From positions 485,377 through 549,376 of the forward strand of contig CAWELN010000006.1 of NCBI GenBank assembly GCA_963809795.1: 64,000 bases of DNA, given 5' to 3'. The notes beneath the pieces were generated by a model. That model had not been told where the DNA came from. It saw only the letters and a program-made list of their open reading frames with translations, and made no database searches. The DNA comes from DASUAS01 sp963809795 (lineage in GTDB: Bacteria > Actinomycetota > Acidimicrobiia > IMCC26256 > DASPTH01). This document shows, piece after piece, positions 1-8,479 of the stretch. Numbering within the stretch: position 1 is the first letter of the stretch; every line of letters begins with the position of its first letter. The translations under genes were made by a program, and so were the position numbers.

Positions 1-163
1 CCACTGCCATGCCGGGGCCCGGTCGGACGAGAGGTCCGGCCGCAGCCATCGCGCGCCACACCTCGCGCGCGTCAGCACCCCAGATGCACTGGTCGAACCC
101 GGTCGTGAGGACGGTACGTGCCGACGTGGGCGGTGCATTGTCCTCGAAGCTCAGCGACGTCAT
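1..163 (-). CDS. N-terminal fragment, possibly cytochrome P450
   Basis: This reading frame starts with ATG at 163 and runs off the left edge of the window, giving 54 residues without a stop. The middle part (residues about 20-48, ending with EVWRAMAAAGPLVR) resembles the 'one residue block before the substrate-facing PVVR' region found near the N-terminus of actinobacterial P450s. No heme or ExxR motif can be seen because the rest is outside the window. No clear Shine-Dalgarno lies upstream. It is co-directional with the carboxymuconolactone decarboxylase-like gene whose stop lies at 246. The family call is a guess from a short stretch; a plain hypothetical protein is equally possible. Confidence 0.35.
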   Translation of the reverse strand, partial: MTSLSFEDNAPPTSARTVLTTGFDQCIWGADAREVWRAMAAAGPLVRPGPGMAV

Positions 164-245
164 GCGTCGAAGCTAGGACGCCGAACGTGTCCGCCACCTG
201 TACGTTGTCGACGTCAGCGACGGAGCCTCACGCACTCGCCTCCCG

Positions 246-809
246 TCAGTCGTGCCCGCGCTTCACGCCCGGTTCCGACGCTCGCACGATGGGTTCGCCG
301 TCACCGAGCACGTCGAGGACGTGCATGAACCGGTGCACGCCGATCGCGCTGGCGCAGATCCACCCCAGCTCGACGATCTCCTCGGCGCTGAACTCGGTGG
401 CGAGCTGGCGGAAGGTGTCGTCGTCGACGGCGTGATGATCGGTCGCGAGGACGTCGACGAACTGCAGGGCGAGCACTTCACGCCGGCTGAACACGGACGG
501 GTCGGGATCGACGAGGCATGCGACCTGGTCCTCGGTGACGGTTTCGTCCTTGCGAGACATCGAACACGGCTCGCACGCACCGAGCTGCGCGCTCCGGAGC
601 CGGACGAGCTCGTGGAGCCGGTCGTCGAGCGCGCCGCAACGGAATTGCGCCTTGTAGCTCTCATCCATCGCCCGGAGCGCCACCTTGCTGTGGGCGACGA
701 TCTGCAGGGGCAGCGGCGTCGTGTACATGCCGGTCGCGCGGCCGGCCTCGATGCGCGCACGCGTGTCCTCGTCGAGGTCTTCGTACGGGATCGGCTCGAC
801 TCGAGCCAT
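246..809 (-). CDS. Carboxymuconolactone decarboxylase (AhpD-like) family protein
   Basis: A 187-residue all-helical CMD/AhpD-type protein. The start at 809 is chosen because GGAGGT sits about 7 nt upstream and because family similarity begins at MARVEPIPYED; the frame stays open further upstream without similarity. The core region has Glu67 followed by the redox pair Cys79-x2-Cys82, as in AhpD-type peroxidatic proteins. The His usually found four residues after the second Cys is Arg86 here, so the proton relay is altered. The family includes gamma-carboxymuconolactone decarboxylases and alkylhydroperoxidase-like proteins; with an intact CxxC the redox role is more likely than decarboxylation. 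It is divergent from the nitroreductase-like gene at 929. The exact substrate is unknown. Confidence 0.8.
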   Translation of the reverse strand: MARVEPIPYEDLDEDTRARIEAGRATGMYTTPLPLQIVAHSKVALRAMDESYKAQFRCGALDDRLHELVRLRSAQLGACEPCSMSRKDETVTEDQVACLVDPDPSVFSRREVLALQFVDVLATDHHAVDDDTFRQLATEFSAEEIVELGWICASAIGVHRFMHVLDVLGDGEPIVRASEPGVKRGHD

Positions 810-928
810 GGGCGGACCTCCGCGGTGTGCCGACCGCGAAAACCGTAGAGGCGCAACATCGGGCCGGTCCCGCATGCGACACCATCGACATGGGGCCGAC
901 ATGCGCGTGCGCCCATCATCATCGCCCG

Positions 929-1412
929 ATGGCTGACACACCAGCGGTGGAGGACGCCGCGCCCAGCGCGACGCTCGCTCGGTACGCGAACCCGCTGCTG
1001 CGACTCCTGTTCCGGACACCCTTGAAGCGGTCGCTCGGCCGCCAGTTGGCGCTGCTGCGCTTCACGGGCCGGCGATCAGGGCGGACCTACTGCTTCCCGG
1101 TCGGCGTGCTGTCGGTCCGCGGCCGGCGCATCATCACCTCGCGGCGCTCGTGGCAGTGCGAACTTCAACGGCGGCATGGACTGCGACGTGCTGCTCGACG
1201 GGGGATGGCAGCGTGTGCGGGCGGAACGCGTCCCCGACGTCGACGAGACCGCCGACCTGTTCAGCGAACTGATCGAGACGTTCGGTCGCGCGAACGCGCC
1301 GCGCCGCCTCGGGCTCCGCGTCAACGTCGACCGGGCACCGACGCACGAGGAGCTCGTCGACGCCGTACGCCGCATCAAGCTCTCGATCATCCACATCGAC
1401 GCCGCGGTGTGA
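929..1412 (+). CDS. F420-dependent nitroreductase-like (Ddn/PNPOx-fold) protein, frameshifted
   Basis: Residues from MADTPAVED onward contain TGRRSGRTYCFPVGVL, the signature of the deazaflavin-dependent nitroreductase (Ddn/DUF385) split-barrel family. The first frame is good up to TSRRSW near 1153. The family match then continues one base further on, from NFNGGMDCDVLL (1161) to the stop at 1412. Removing one base between 1154 and 1160 gives about 160 residues of continuous sequence, the usual size for the family. These proteins bind F420 or FMN in a small beta-barrel. The F420 link agrees with the LLM oxidoreductase at 32115. No strong ribosome binding site precedes 929. The break is probably a sequence error, but a real pseudogene is not excluded. 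Confidence 0.65.
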
Positions 1413-1622
1413 GGACGACATAGAGCGGACATCGACGCGTCGTTAGGCTCGCTCACGAGGCGACGATCTCTCGATGTCGCTCATCAGCGGTGGCCGTCCT
1501 GCCTTGGGGTAGCTCGCGCGGCGAGCCCTCGATCCCCCTTGGGAGGGCAGGCGATCAGCCCGAGTCGCGCGAGCTCTCCCACGGCAGGTTGCCCAACCGA
1601 TCAAGAGCGAAGGTGAGCTCGC

Positions 1623-2568
1623 ATGGCTCGTGGACTCGTTGACGTGCACCACCACGTCGTGCCGGTTTCCTACTTCGAGTATCTCGCCTCGAAGGGCATC
1701 AGTCATCCGAGCGTCTTCGAGAGCGCGGAGTCGAGCCATCTGTCGATGATGGACGAGCGTGGGATCGAACGAGCGATCCTGTCCGTCGCTGCACCTGGCG
1801 TCCACTTCGGTGACGACAAGGAGGCTCGGGACCAAGCGAGGCGCATCAATGAGTTCTCCGCGGACCTGGCGGCGCAGTACCCGGATCGGTTCGGCTACTT
1901 CGCGTGCTTGCCCTTACCCGACGTCGACGGCGCGATCGAGGAGGTTCTGCACAGCCTGAAGGACGGAAGCGCGAAGGGCGTGGTCCTCCTCACGAACATC
2001 CAAGGCCGCTATCTCGGCGATCCCGACTTCGATCCGTTGATGGAGGAGTTGGCAAACGAGAACGCCTTGGTGTTCGTGCACCCGACTCCGCTGCGGGGCA
2101 TGCACCATCCCCGATTTCGTCCAGCTCTGGCCGACTTCTTGCTCGACACCACGCGAGCTGCCATCGGGCTCGTGACATCGGGAACGGTCTCCCGCTTTCC
2201 CGGTGTTCGGTTCATCCTTTCCCACGGCGGAGGGTTCGTGCCGTACGCCGCCCACCGCATCGCCTGGCTCAGCGAGATGTTCGACGACCGTTACAACGAC
2301 GGTGGAGCCGAGATGTCGGCAGACGAGATCCTGGCCGGGCTGCGCACGTTCTACTTCGACCTCGCACTGTCGTCGAGCGGCCCCCAGCTCTCCGCTCTGC
2401 TCAACTTCACCGACACGCGCCACCTGCTCTACGGGAGCGACTGGCCGTATGCCGGGGAGCGCGCCGTCGCGGCACTTCCTCGAGGAGTACGAGGGCTTTG
2501 GCGACCTCACGACGGAGCAGCGGACGCAGATCGCAAGTGGGACTGCTGCCGACCTCGCCCTCGTGTAG
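1623..2568 (+). CDS. COG2159 amidohydrolase / decarboxylase family, frameshifted near C-terminus
   Basis: This is a TIM-barrel metal-dependent hydrolase of the amidohydrolase-2 (ACMSD-like) family. The N-terminal metal motif VDVHHHVVP (His9, His11), a mid-protein HPTPLRG, the HGGGFVPY strand and the C-terminal GSDWPY Asp are all present. Members decarboxylate or hydrolyse aromatic and acyl substrates. GAAGGTGAG lies 6-14 nt before the ATG. After DWPYAGERAVA the frame breaks: one extra base near 2470 moves the real C-terminus (HFLEEYEGFGDLT...) into the next frame, which ends at 2568. Without the correction, the original frame reads through unrelated sequence to 2690. Restored length is about 314 residues, typical for the short members of the family. 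Confidence 0.75.
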
Positions 2569-2925
2569 TGCGTCCGCGGACGACGACTGCGAGCATGGTC
2601 ACGGGCCCGGGCCGGGGGATCGGGCATGAGCACGCTCTGATGCGCCCGAACGTCGGCGTCAGATACCGCACGTTCGTTCCTGCCGCCTGAGCGGACCGAG
2701 CGCTGCGGCATCGACCGTCAAGCGTTGCGGCCGAAACCGGCCGGCCGACCGCCCGCCGCCGTTCTCGGCGCGGACCACCTGGCATCCGCCAGCAACACGA
2801 TCGTCGCCGCCGAGACATCTCCTGGTTGCCAGGTCACCGGCACGTCGGTACTGTAGTGAACAGGCGCGTCAGATTCTGCGGAGCGACGGCGCCTGCCAGC
2901 GAGCGACAGCAGTCCAGGGGGGAAC
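2569..2925. other. Intergenic region upstream of the winged-helix regulator
   Basis: About 357 bp without a supported gene. Open frames here have no family-like sequence. The stretch holds GC-rich inverted repeats around 2600-2620 and 2735-2750 (ACCGGCCGGC-like), which could form a terminator hairpin after the amidohydrolase, although no T-run follows. The last 60 bp contain an AT-richer patch around 2852-2870 that could be the promoter of the regulator at 2926. I cannot define -10/-35 boxes with confidence. Confidence 0.4.
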
Positions 2926-4251
2926 ATGGCGATCAGCGCAGACCTGCTCGACGCACCGAGCCGGCCCGTGACACCGGCCGAGTTGATCCGAGAGGTGGTG
3001 CCGGACCAGCCCGTCATCCTGGTCGGGCCGTCGGCGACCTGGGAGGCCTTCGGCGTCACTGCGTGGCTCGAGGAGCGCGGGTGGTCATGGACCCACGCCG
3101 CCGACGTGGAACGCGCGCGGTGGTTGACGGCGATCCAGAAGGTGTCGCTCGTGCTCGTCGCCGGCGACGAGCGCACCGTGTGGACGATCGTCGAGGCGAT
3201 CCGTCCGGTCACGATGGCGCCACTGGTCGTGCTGGCCAGGCCGGCGCCCTCGGGCGTCGTCTCGCTCGTCGGCGCGGGCGTCGACGCCGTCGTCGACCCG
3301 ACGTGCGGTGCCGAAGAGGTGTTCGCGCGGGTCGTCGCGCTGTTGCGCCGGTCGGACCACGGCTGGGTGCCCGGCGTCCGCTACCTCGGCGCCGACGGTC
3401 TGCGGATCGACCTCTGGGCGCAGGAGTGCGACCTCCATGGACGACCCCTGCACCTCTCGCCCACGGAGTACGCGCTCCTCACGTTCCTGATGACGCACCC
3501 ACAGCAGGCGTTGCCCGCGCACACGATCGTGCGCCGGGTGTGGGGATGGCTTCCGTCGGACGGCAAGAACACCCTGCGCATCTTCGTCAACCGTCTCCGG
3601 CGGAAGCTCGACGACGATCCTCGTGAGCCTCGCTACATCGCGTCGGTGCGTGGCACGGGCTATCGCTTCATCGGCAACGTCTCCGAGACGGGGGACGAGG
3701 CGGAGACCACCATGGAGCGAGCCGACGTCGCGCTGCGGCTGTTGCAGTCGATCGAGCTGCTGGCGACGACGCTCGCCGGCTGCGACACGGTCGAGGAGTG
3801 CGCTGACCACCTTCTCGATGCCCTCGACGCCAGCGGCTACGCCGACGCGATGTCGGTGTTCCAGGTCAAGGGCGCACGGATGCGCCTGGTGACGACGCGC
3901 AACATGCCTGCCGCGTGGATTGCGAGCGTGAGCGATGGTGTTCCGCTGTCTCCGGGGTTCGCGAGTGCCGCGAGCGTGTTGAACGGTGAGGTCGTCCACC
4001 TTGGCGACATCGGCCACATGTCACGCCAGTTCGCCGACACGGCGGAGCGGGCCGCGAGCGGCGGGTACCGGGCCTGCCTCTTCGTGCCGATCGTGGGTGA
4101 CGTGGCCGTGTGGGGAAATGTCGGCTTCGTGCGCAAGGCGCGCCAGCCCTTCGACCCCACGGGTATCGCCTATCTGCGAAGCGCGTGCGAGGTGTTCGCC
4201 CTGGCGCTGCGCCGTTGCTCGGCGTCGGGCGCCGTCGCCGAGCTCAACTGA
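2926..4251 (+). CDS. OmpR/PhoB-type winged-helix regulator with pseudo-receiver and C-terminal GAF domain
   Basis: A 441-residue transcription factor. Residues 29-143 have the strand/helix rhythm of a receiver domain, but the phospho-acceptor strand reads VSLVLVAGD, with Ala where Asp is expected, and the conserved Lys near the C-terminal end of the domain is missing. Residues 150-250 are a clear OmpR/PhoB winged helix (LSPTEYALLTFL, NTLRIFVNRLRRKLDDD, RGTGYRF). Residues about 270-435 look like a GAF ligand-binding domain (FVPIVGDVAVWGNVGFV). This suggests control by ligand binding to the GAF domain and not by phosphorelay. No histidine kinase lies nearby. GGGGGG precedes the ATG by 3-4 nt. 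It is convergent with the MmgE/PrpD gene, 14 nt apart. The order receiver-like, wHTH, GAF is uncommon. Confidence 0.8.
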   Translation: MAISADLLDAPSRPVTPAELIREVVPDQPVILVGPSATWEAFGVTAWLEERGWSWTHAADVERARWLTAIQKVSLVLVAGDERTVWTIVEAIRPVTMAPLVVLARPAPSGVVSLVGAGVDAVVDPTCGAEEVFARVVALLRRSDHGWVPGVRYLGADGLRIDLWAQECDLHGRPLHLSPTEYALLTFLMTHPQQALPAHTIVRRVWGWLPSDGKNTLRIFVNRLRRKLDDDPREPRYIASVRGTGYRFIGNVSETGDEAETTMERADVALRLLQSIELLATTLAGCDTVEECADHLLDALDASGYADAMSVFQVKGARMRLVTTRNMPAAWIASVSDGVPLSPGFASAASVLNGEVVHLGDIGHMSRQFADTAERAASGGYRACLFVPIVGDVAVWGNVGFVRKARQPFDPTGIAYLRSACEVFALALRRCSASGAVAELN

Positions 4252-4265
4252 CGTCCGTCGTCCCG

Positions 4266-5534
4266 TCAACCAGCCATGGCGAGGACGGTCGCTTCCCACG
4301 CATCCAGCAGGAGCACGGCGGCCGCCGCCGGCGAGGACGTCGCGTCGAACGCGTCGACGAGGGACGGGCACTCCGCCCGCGCCCAGGATCGGCACCTCTC
4401 GGCGATGTGCTCGCTCGACCAGCCGCTCGAGTCGCCGTTGCCTTGGAGCTGCAGCACCCGTCCTCCCGCCATGTGCAGCTCCACGCGGGCCTCGAGGGCG
4501 CTGAGCTCCGCAGCCGGACGCACGACGACGGCCTCGGGAGGTACTCGCCGATCTGTGGGAAGCTCCGCGATGGCGGCGCTGACGAGGTCGGGGATGCTCG
4601 CCACCCCGAGCTGGCGCCCGGTGCCGTCTGATGCGTATCCCGCCGCGAACGGCGCCACGTGCACGACGACCTGATTCACCGGCTCGTCGATCTCGCCGGC
4701 CCCCTCGAGCGCTTCGATGATGGCTTGGGCGAACATCGGCGCCGCGTGCCGCTTGAACGTCACGCGCATGATCGCCGGCGTCGGGTCGTGATCGGCCGGG
4801 TTCCATGGCTCCCCGAGCACCTTCGCCGCAATGGATTCGAGTGCGCCCGCCGCGCCACGCACGCCTCCTCCGACGGCGGCGCGGGCGGCATAGACACCGG
4901 CGACCGCGAACAGACCGGGCTGGACGCGCCAGTCGTCTCCGGCGAGGGTTCGGAGGTCTCCACCCATGCAGGCGGCCGAGATGCGCAACGCCGAGACGGC
5001 GTCGTCGTCATCGAGGTCGAGGAGCACGGCGGCCACGGACGCGGCGGTCACGGGGGCAGTGAGTGCCGCCACGCGCCAGCCCGCTTCCGACGCTCGTGGC
5101 ATCAGTCCGTCGGTGAGGCTTCCGGCGATCGCGTAGCCGACGGCTACCGCCTTCAGCAGTTGGGCGGCGTCGTCGGAGCGTTGCAGCGCAAGCGCCGTCG
5201 GTACGACCACGAGCCCGGGGTGCGCGGCCGTGCGGTAGGAGTCCTCCCGGTTGAAGGCGTGCATGAGCAGGGAGTTGGCGACGATCGCCGACGTGGTGTC
5301 GGTGCGCCGCTCCAGCCCGCTGACCTTGGCGTTGCCCTCACCGGCGCTCAGCGCGCCGGCGACGTTTCGCCAGCGTGGGTCACACGCCGAACGGACCATC
5401 TCCATCACGCCGACGCGCAGGCAGTCGACCGCGCGCGACCGGACCTCGTCAGCCGCTGCGTCCTGGAGCGCCCGTTCCCACAGCGCGCGCAGCGCGTCGG
5501 TCGGCCCAGTCGGCGTGCCGGCCGGGTGGATCAG
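4266..5534 (-). CDS. MmgE/PrpD family protein
   Basis: An all-helical/alpha-beta protein of about 420 residues in the MmgE/PrpD family (2-methylcitrate dehydratase, cis-aconitate decarboxylase and relatives). Family hallmarks are the helical repeat with HPGLVVVPTALAL, the central SAACMGGDLRTLAGDDWRVQPG region and FKRHAAPMFAQAIIEAL, which matches the PrpD 'K.Y..c...h...da' stretch. The frame stays open through the 3' end of the VOC gene up to 5639, but homologous sequence begins only around GPTDALRAL. I place the start at a CTG overlapping the VOC stop codon, for translational coupling. The first standard codon inside the family core (GTG at 5408) would cut conserved sequence. It is the last gene of an amidohydrolase-VOC-MmgE operon. 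The start is uncertain. Confidence 0.75.
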   Translation of the reverse strand: MIHPAGTPTGPTDALRALWERALQDAAADEVRSRAVDCLRVGVMEMVRSACDPRWRNVAGALSAGEGNAKVSGLERRTDTTSAIVANSLLMHAFNREDSYRTAAHPGLVVVPTALALQRSDDAAQLLKAVAVGYAIAGSLTDGLMPRASEAGWRVAALTAPVTAASVAAVLLDLDDDDAVSALRISAACMGGDLRTLAGDDWRVQPGLFAVAGVYAARAAVGGGVRGAAGALESIAAKVLGEPWNPADHDPTPAIMRVTFKRHAAPMFAQAIIEALEGAGEIDEPVNQVVVHVAPFAAGYASDGTGRQLGVASIPDLVSAAIAELPTDRRVPPEAVVVRPAAELSALEARVELHMAGGRVLQLQGNGDSSGWSSEHIAERCRSWARAECPSLVDAFDATSSPAAAAVLLLDAWEATVLAMAG

Positions 5535-6160
5535 AGCACCGGCTCGGTCGCGTCTCCGTGCCGACGACGGCTGAGCGCAGCGAGTTCCGAGGACAGGCTC
5601 GTCCCAGTGTTCTTCGCCTTCGCCTTCATCTCGTTCCACTCGGCGAGCGCGGTGCGGGCCTCCGGCGCGTCGTCGTTCCAGCGGTCGTCGGTCGGCGTCG
5701 CGATCTCGAGCCGGTTCCCGTCAGGGTCGTGGAAGTAGATGCTGTACATGATCCCGTGGTCGACCGGACCGAGAACCTCGACGTCGTGGGCCACGAGCCG
5801 CGCATGCCACGCGTCCACCTCGCCGACCGTGGAGACCTGCATGGCGAAGTGCCGGAACGTGTCGTAGGCGGGGTGGGGCGGATCCGGGATCGGCGGCAGG
5901 TCCGGCGCCTCGAAGTACGCGATCGTGGACCCGTCCGCCATGCGAAAGAACGAGTGGAAGTACGGGACGACCTCGCCGGTGGAGGGGATCTGGTCGTTGA
6001 GAACTGCAGCGACGAACTCCATGCCGAGCACCTTGGTGAAGAACTCGACGGTCGCGGCAGTGTCTCGCGAGATGAACGCCGCATGGCTGAGCATCTGCGG
6101 CAGCACGGCTTGCGACTGTGTCGCGTCTCCATCTGGTGACGCGGAGCGCATTGTGTCCAT
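5531..6160 (-). CDS. VOC family (glyoxalase/extradiol dioxygenase-like) metalloprotein
   Basis: A 209-residue vicinal-oxygen-chelate protein with two beta-alpha-beta3 modules. Candidate metal ligands are His26, Glu84, His104 and Glu152 (HAAFISRD, AYFEAPD, FRHFAMQV, DPDGNRLEIA), a complete HEHE set, so an active metal centre is likely. The C-terminal 45 residues are an extra helical tail. GGAGGTGG lies about 6 nt before the ATG at 6160. Possible activities in this family are ring-cleaving dioxygenase, glyoxalase or methylmalonyl-CoA epimerase-type isomerase. The company of an amidohydrolase (upstream, gap 93 nt) and an MmgE/PrpD protein (overlapping) favours a catabolic step on an organic acid. 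Exact reaction not assignable. Confidence 0.8.
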   Translation of the reverse strand: MDTMRSASPDGDATQSQAVLPQMLSHAAFISRDTAATVEFFTKVLGMEFVAAVLNDQIPSTGEVVPYFHSFFRMADGSTIAYFEAPDLPPIPDPPHPAYDTFRHFAMQVSTVGEVDAWHARLVAHDVEVLGPVDHGIMYSIYFHDPDGNRLEIATPTDDRWNDDAPEARTALAEWNEMKAKAKNTGTSLSSELAALSRRRHGDATEPVL

Positions 6161-6253
6161 GGTCCACCTCCGGGTGTCGTGTGACCTGTGACCAACGTAC
6201 GGGTCGGCACATGTCCGAACGATGTGGTCTCGGTCGCGCCGGACGGCCGTCCG

Positions 6254-7444
6254 TCAGGCGAACGGCAGACGCAACAACGTGATCGCGTTGCCGCGGAGGA
6301 TCTGATGGATCTCGGTGTCCGACAGACCCGCCGTCAGCTTCGTCATCACCTCTTTGGTGTCGGGCCACGACGAATCGCTGTGGGGGTAGTCGGTCTCCGC
6401 GGTGACGTTTCCGAGACCGATCTCGTCGAGTGACGAGAGCCCGTGCGGGTCGTTGATGAAGCACCCGTAGACGCTCTGGAAGTAGTAGGTGGAGGGCGGT
6501 TCGGGGATGTGCTTCGTCTGTGCCCACGCCTGGTTGTCGTCCCACACCTGGTCGATGCGCTGCAGCACGTAGGGGATCCAGCCGATCTGGCTCTCGGCGT
6601 ACAACAGGTTGAGCGCGGGGTAGCGCGGCAGCACGCCCGACATCAGGAAGTCGACCAGCGAGTACATGGCGTTGCCGAACCCGAGCGTGGCACTGACCGA
6701 GCCGGGAGCATCCAACGTCGTCACGGGCATCTTCGACGACGAGCCGATGTGCATCGCCACCGTCGTGCCGGTATCGGCACACGCCTCGAAGAACGGGTCC
6801 CAGTGCCCGGAGTGGATCGTCGGCAAGCCGAGGTGGTACGGCAACTCACTGAAGCAGACGGCCGGAACCCCTCGAGCAGCGTTGCGCCGGACCTCCTCGA
6901 CGGCGGCCGGCACATCCCACAGCGGGATCAGGCAGAGCGGCACGAGTCGACCGTTCGAGTCGCCGCACCACTCCTCGACCATCCAGTCGTTGTAGGCCTT
7001 GACGCAGGCGAGGCCGAGCTCCTTGTCGCTCCGTTCCGCGAACGTCTGTCCGCAGAACCGCGGGAACGTCGGGAAGCACATCGACGCCTCCACCCAGCCC
7101 CGGTCCATGTCCTCGAGACGGGCCTTCGGGTCGAAGCAACCGGGCCGCATGTCGTCGTAGGTCACCGGCGTGAGCGTGTGCTCCTCCGGCGGGTACCCGG
7201 CCGCCGCGATGTGTCGCTTCAGCGTGAACTCCAGGTCCTCGTAGATCCAGCAGTCGACCTTCGTCGGCGAATCGTCGTCGAAGACCTCCTTGTAGTTGCC
7301 CGGATTGACCATGTCGATCCGTTGGATGCCGCGACGCACCACCTTCGGGCCGCGGTCGCGGTACTTGGCGGGCAGCCACCGCTCCCAGACGTGCGCCGGT
7401 TCGACGACGTGGTCATCGACGCTGATGATCTTGGGCAGATCCAT
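6254..7444 (-). CDS. COG2159 amidohydrolase family protein
   Basis: A 396-residue amidohydrolase-2 family protein. The N-terminal motif is ISVDDHVVEP (D-x-H), the middle contains MHIGSSSK (His ligand) and the C-terminal active-site Asp lies in TAETDYPHSDSSWP. The signature MRPGCFDP plus FPTFPRFCGQTF places it in the same long subfamily as the gene at 40503. These have the ACMSD-like TIM barrel and are common in actinobacterial catabolic islands. The start at 7444 has AAGGAG about 11 nt upstream; the frame is open to 7510 but without similarity. It heads the operon 7444-4266 and is divergent from the SDR at 7634 across a 189-bp spacer. The substrate is unknown; decarboxylation or C-C/C-N hydrolysis are both known in the family. 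Confidence 0.85.
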   Translation of the reverse strand: MDLPKIISVDDHVVEPAHVWERWLPAKYRDRGPKVVRRGIQRIDMVNPGNYKEVFDDDSPTKVDCWIYEDLEFTLKRHIAAAGYPPEEHTLTPVTYDDMRPGCFDPKARLEDMDRGWVEASMCFPTFPRFCGQTFAERSDKELGLACVKAYNDWMVEEWCGDSNGRLVPLCLIPLWDVPAAVEEVRRNAARGVPAVCFSELPYHLGLPTIHSGHWDPFFEACADTGTTVAMHIGSSSKMPVTTLDAPGSVSATLGFGNAMYSLVDFLMSGVLPRYPALNLLYAESQIGWIPYVLQRIDQVWDDNQAWAQTKHIPEPPSTYYFQSVYGCFINDPHGLSSLDEIGLGNVTAETDYPHSDSSWPDTKEVMTKLTAGLSDTEIHQILRGNAITLLRLPFA

Positions 7445-7633
7445 CCGAGCAGCTCCTTGTACGTCCTGTCGAGGCCGCGGAGGCCCATGCGATCGACGGT
7501 ATCTGCGCACCTATGTCCGCGGGATTTCGTCCCCGGGTGCTCGGCGACGCCGGCGGTGCGAATGGCCAAGGAAAGGTCGATGACATCGTCCGCCTGGTAG
7601 GCATGGGCATCGACGCGCGAAACGAGGAGACCT

Positions 7634-8440
7634 GTGGATCTGCTGCTCAACGACAAGGCCGCCCTCGTCACGGGCGGCGGTCGTGGCATCGGCCAGGCGA
7701 TCGCGGTGGCGTTGGCCCGTCAGGGCGTTCACGTGGCGGTGTGCGGACGGACGCGGGTGCCGCTCGAGGCGACCGCCGCGCTGGTCGAGACGCACGGAGT
7801 CAAGAGCGCGGTGATCGTCGCGGATCTGCTGGACCCCGACGGCTGCCGGCGTGCGGTCGAGGAGACCGCGTCATCGTTCGGTCGGTTGGACATCCTCATC
7901 AGCAATGCATCGACGAACGTCGACGGTCACCCCGCTGACCTCGAAGGCGTCACCGACGGCCAGCTCATGGAGCGGGTCAACGGCAAGGGCATGGCCTCGG
8001 TGCGGGTGACCCGCGCCGCGTTGCCGCACCTGCGAGCCTCGGGGCAGGGGAGGGTCATCCTGCTCGGCGGTACTTCGGCGCGGGTGGTGGCCGGCCCGGG
8101 AGGCGGGTTTGCCAGCGGTCTCGGCAATGCCTTCGTCGCCAACTTCGCGAAGCGTCTCAGCGCCGACGTCGCGCCGGACGGCATCACGGTGAACGTGATC
8201 CATCCCGGAGTGACGAAGACGGATCGCCACCCGGCGCGCATCGAGGCGCTCGCCGCGCGCCTCGGCGTGAGCTACGGCGAGGCCGAAGCCGCACGAGACG
8301 CGGAGGTTCCGATCGGACGGATGGTCGAGGCCGGCGACGTCGCTGCCGTCGCCGTGTTCTTCGCGTCTCCCCTGTGTGGCGCGGTCACCGGACAGACGAT
8401 CGCCGTCGACGGCGGGGCGACGCCCTGCGTCGTCTACTGA
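7634..8440 (+). CDS. SDR-fold protein lacking the catalytic Tyr-Lys pair
   Basis: A 268-residue Rossmann-fold short-chain dehydrogenase with GTG start and GAGGAGA about 5 nt upstream. The cofactor motif TGGGRGIG (residues 13-20) and the NAS (91-93) and PG-like (HPGV) structural motifs are present. The active-site stretch after GGTSAR (145-150) reads GPGGGFASGLGNAFVANFAK: there is no Tyr-x3-Lys between residues 150 and 175, where all active classical SDRs have it. Cofactor binding looks intact but classical oxidoreductase chemistry should be impaired. It might be an NAD(P)-binding, regulatory or structural paralog, or an isomerase. The gene is alone on the plus strand, convergent with the SDR at 8480. 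Confidence 0.8.
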   Translation: MDLLLNDKAALVTGGGRGIGQAIAVALARQGVHVAVCGRTRVPLEATAALVETHGVKSAVIVADLLDPDGCRRAVEETASSFGRLDILISNASTNVDGHPADLEGVTDGQLMERVNGKGMASVRVTRAALPHLRASGQGRVILLGGTSARVVAGPGGGFASGLGNAFVANFAKRLSADVAPDGITVNVIHPGVTKTDRHPARIEALAARLGVSYGEAEAARDAEVPIGRMVEAGDVAAVAVFFASPLCGAVTGQTIAVDGGATPCVVY

Positions 8441-8479
8441 AGCACGAGCAGGGTGCCAGTGACGTGAGTCGAGAGTCCG

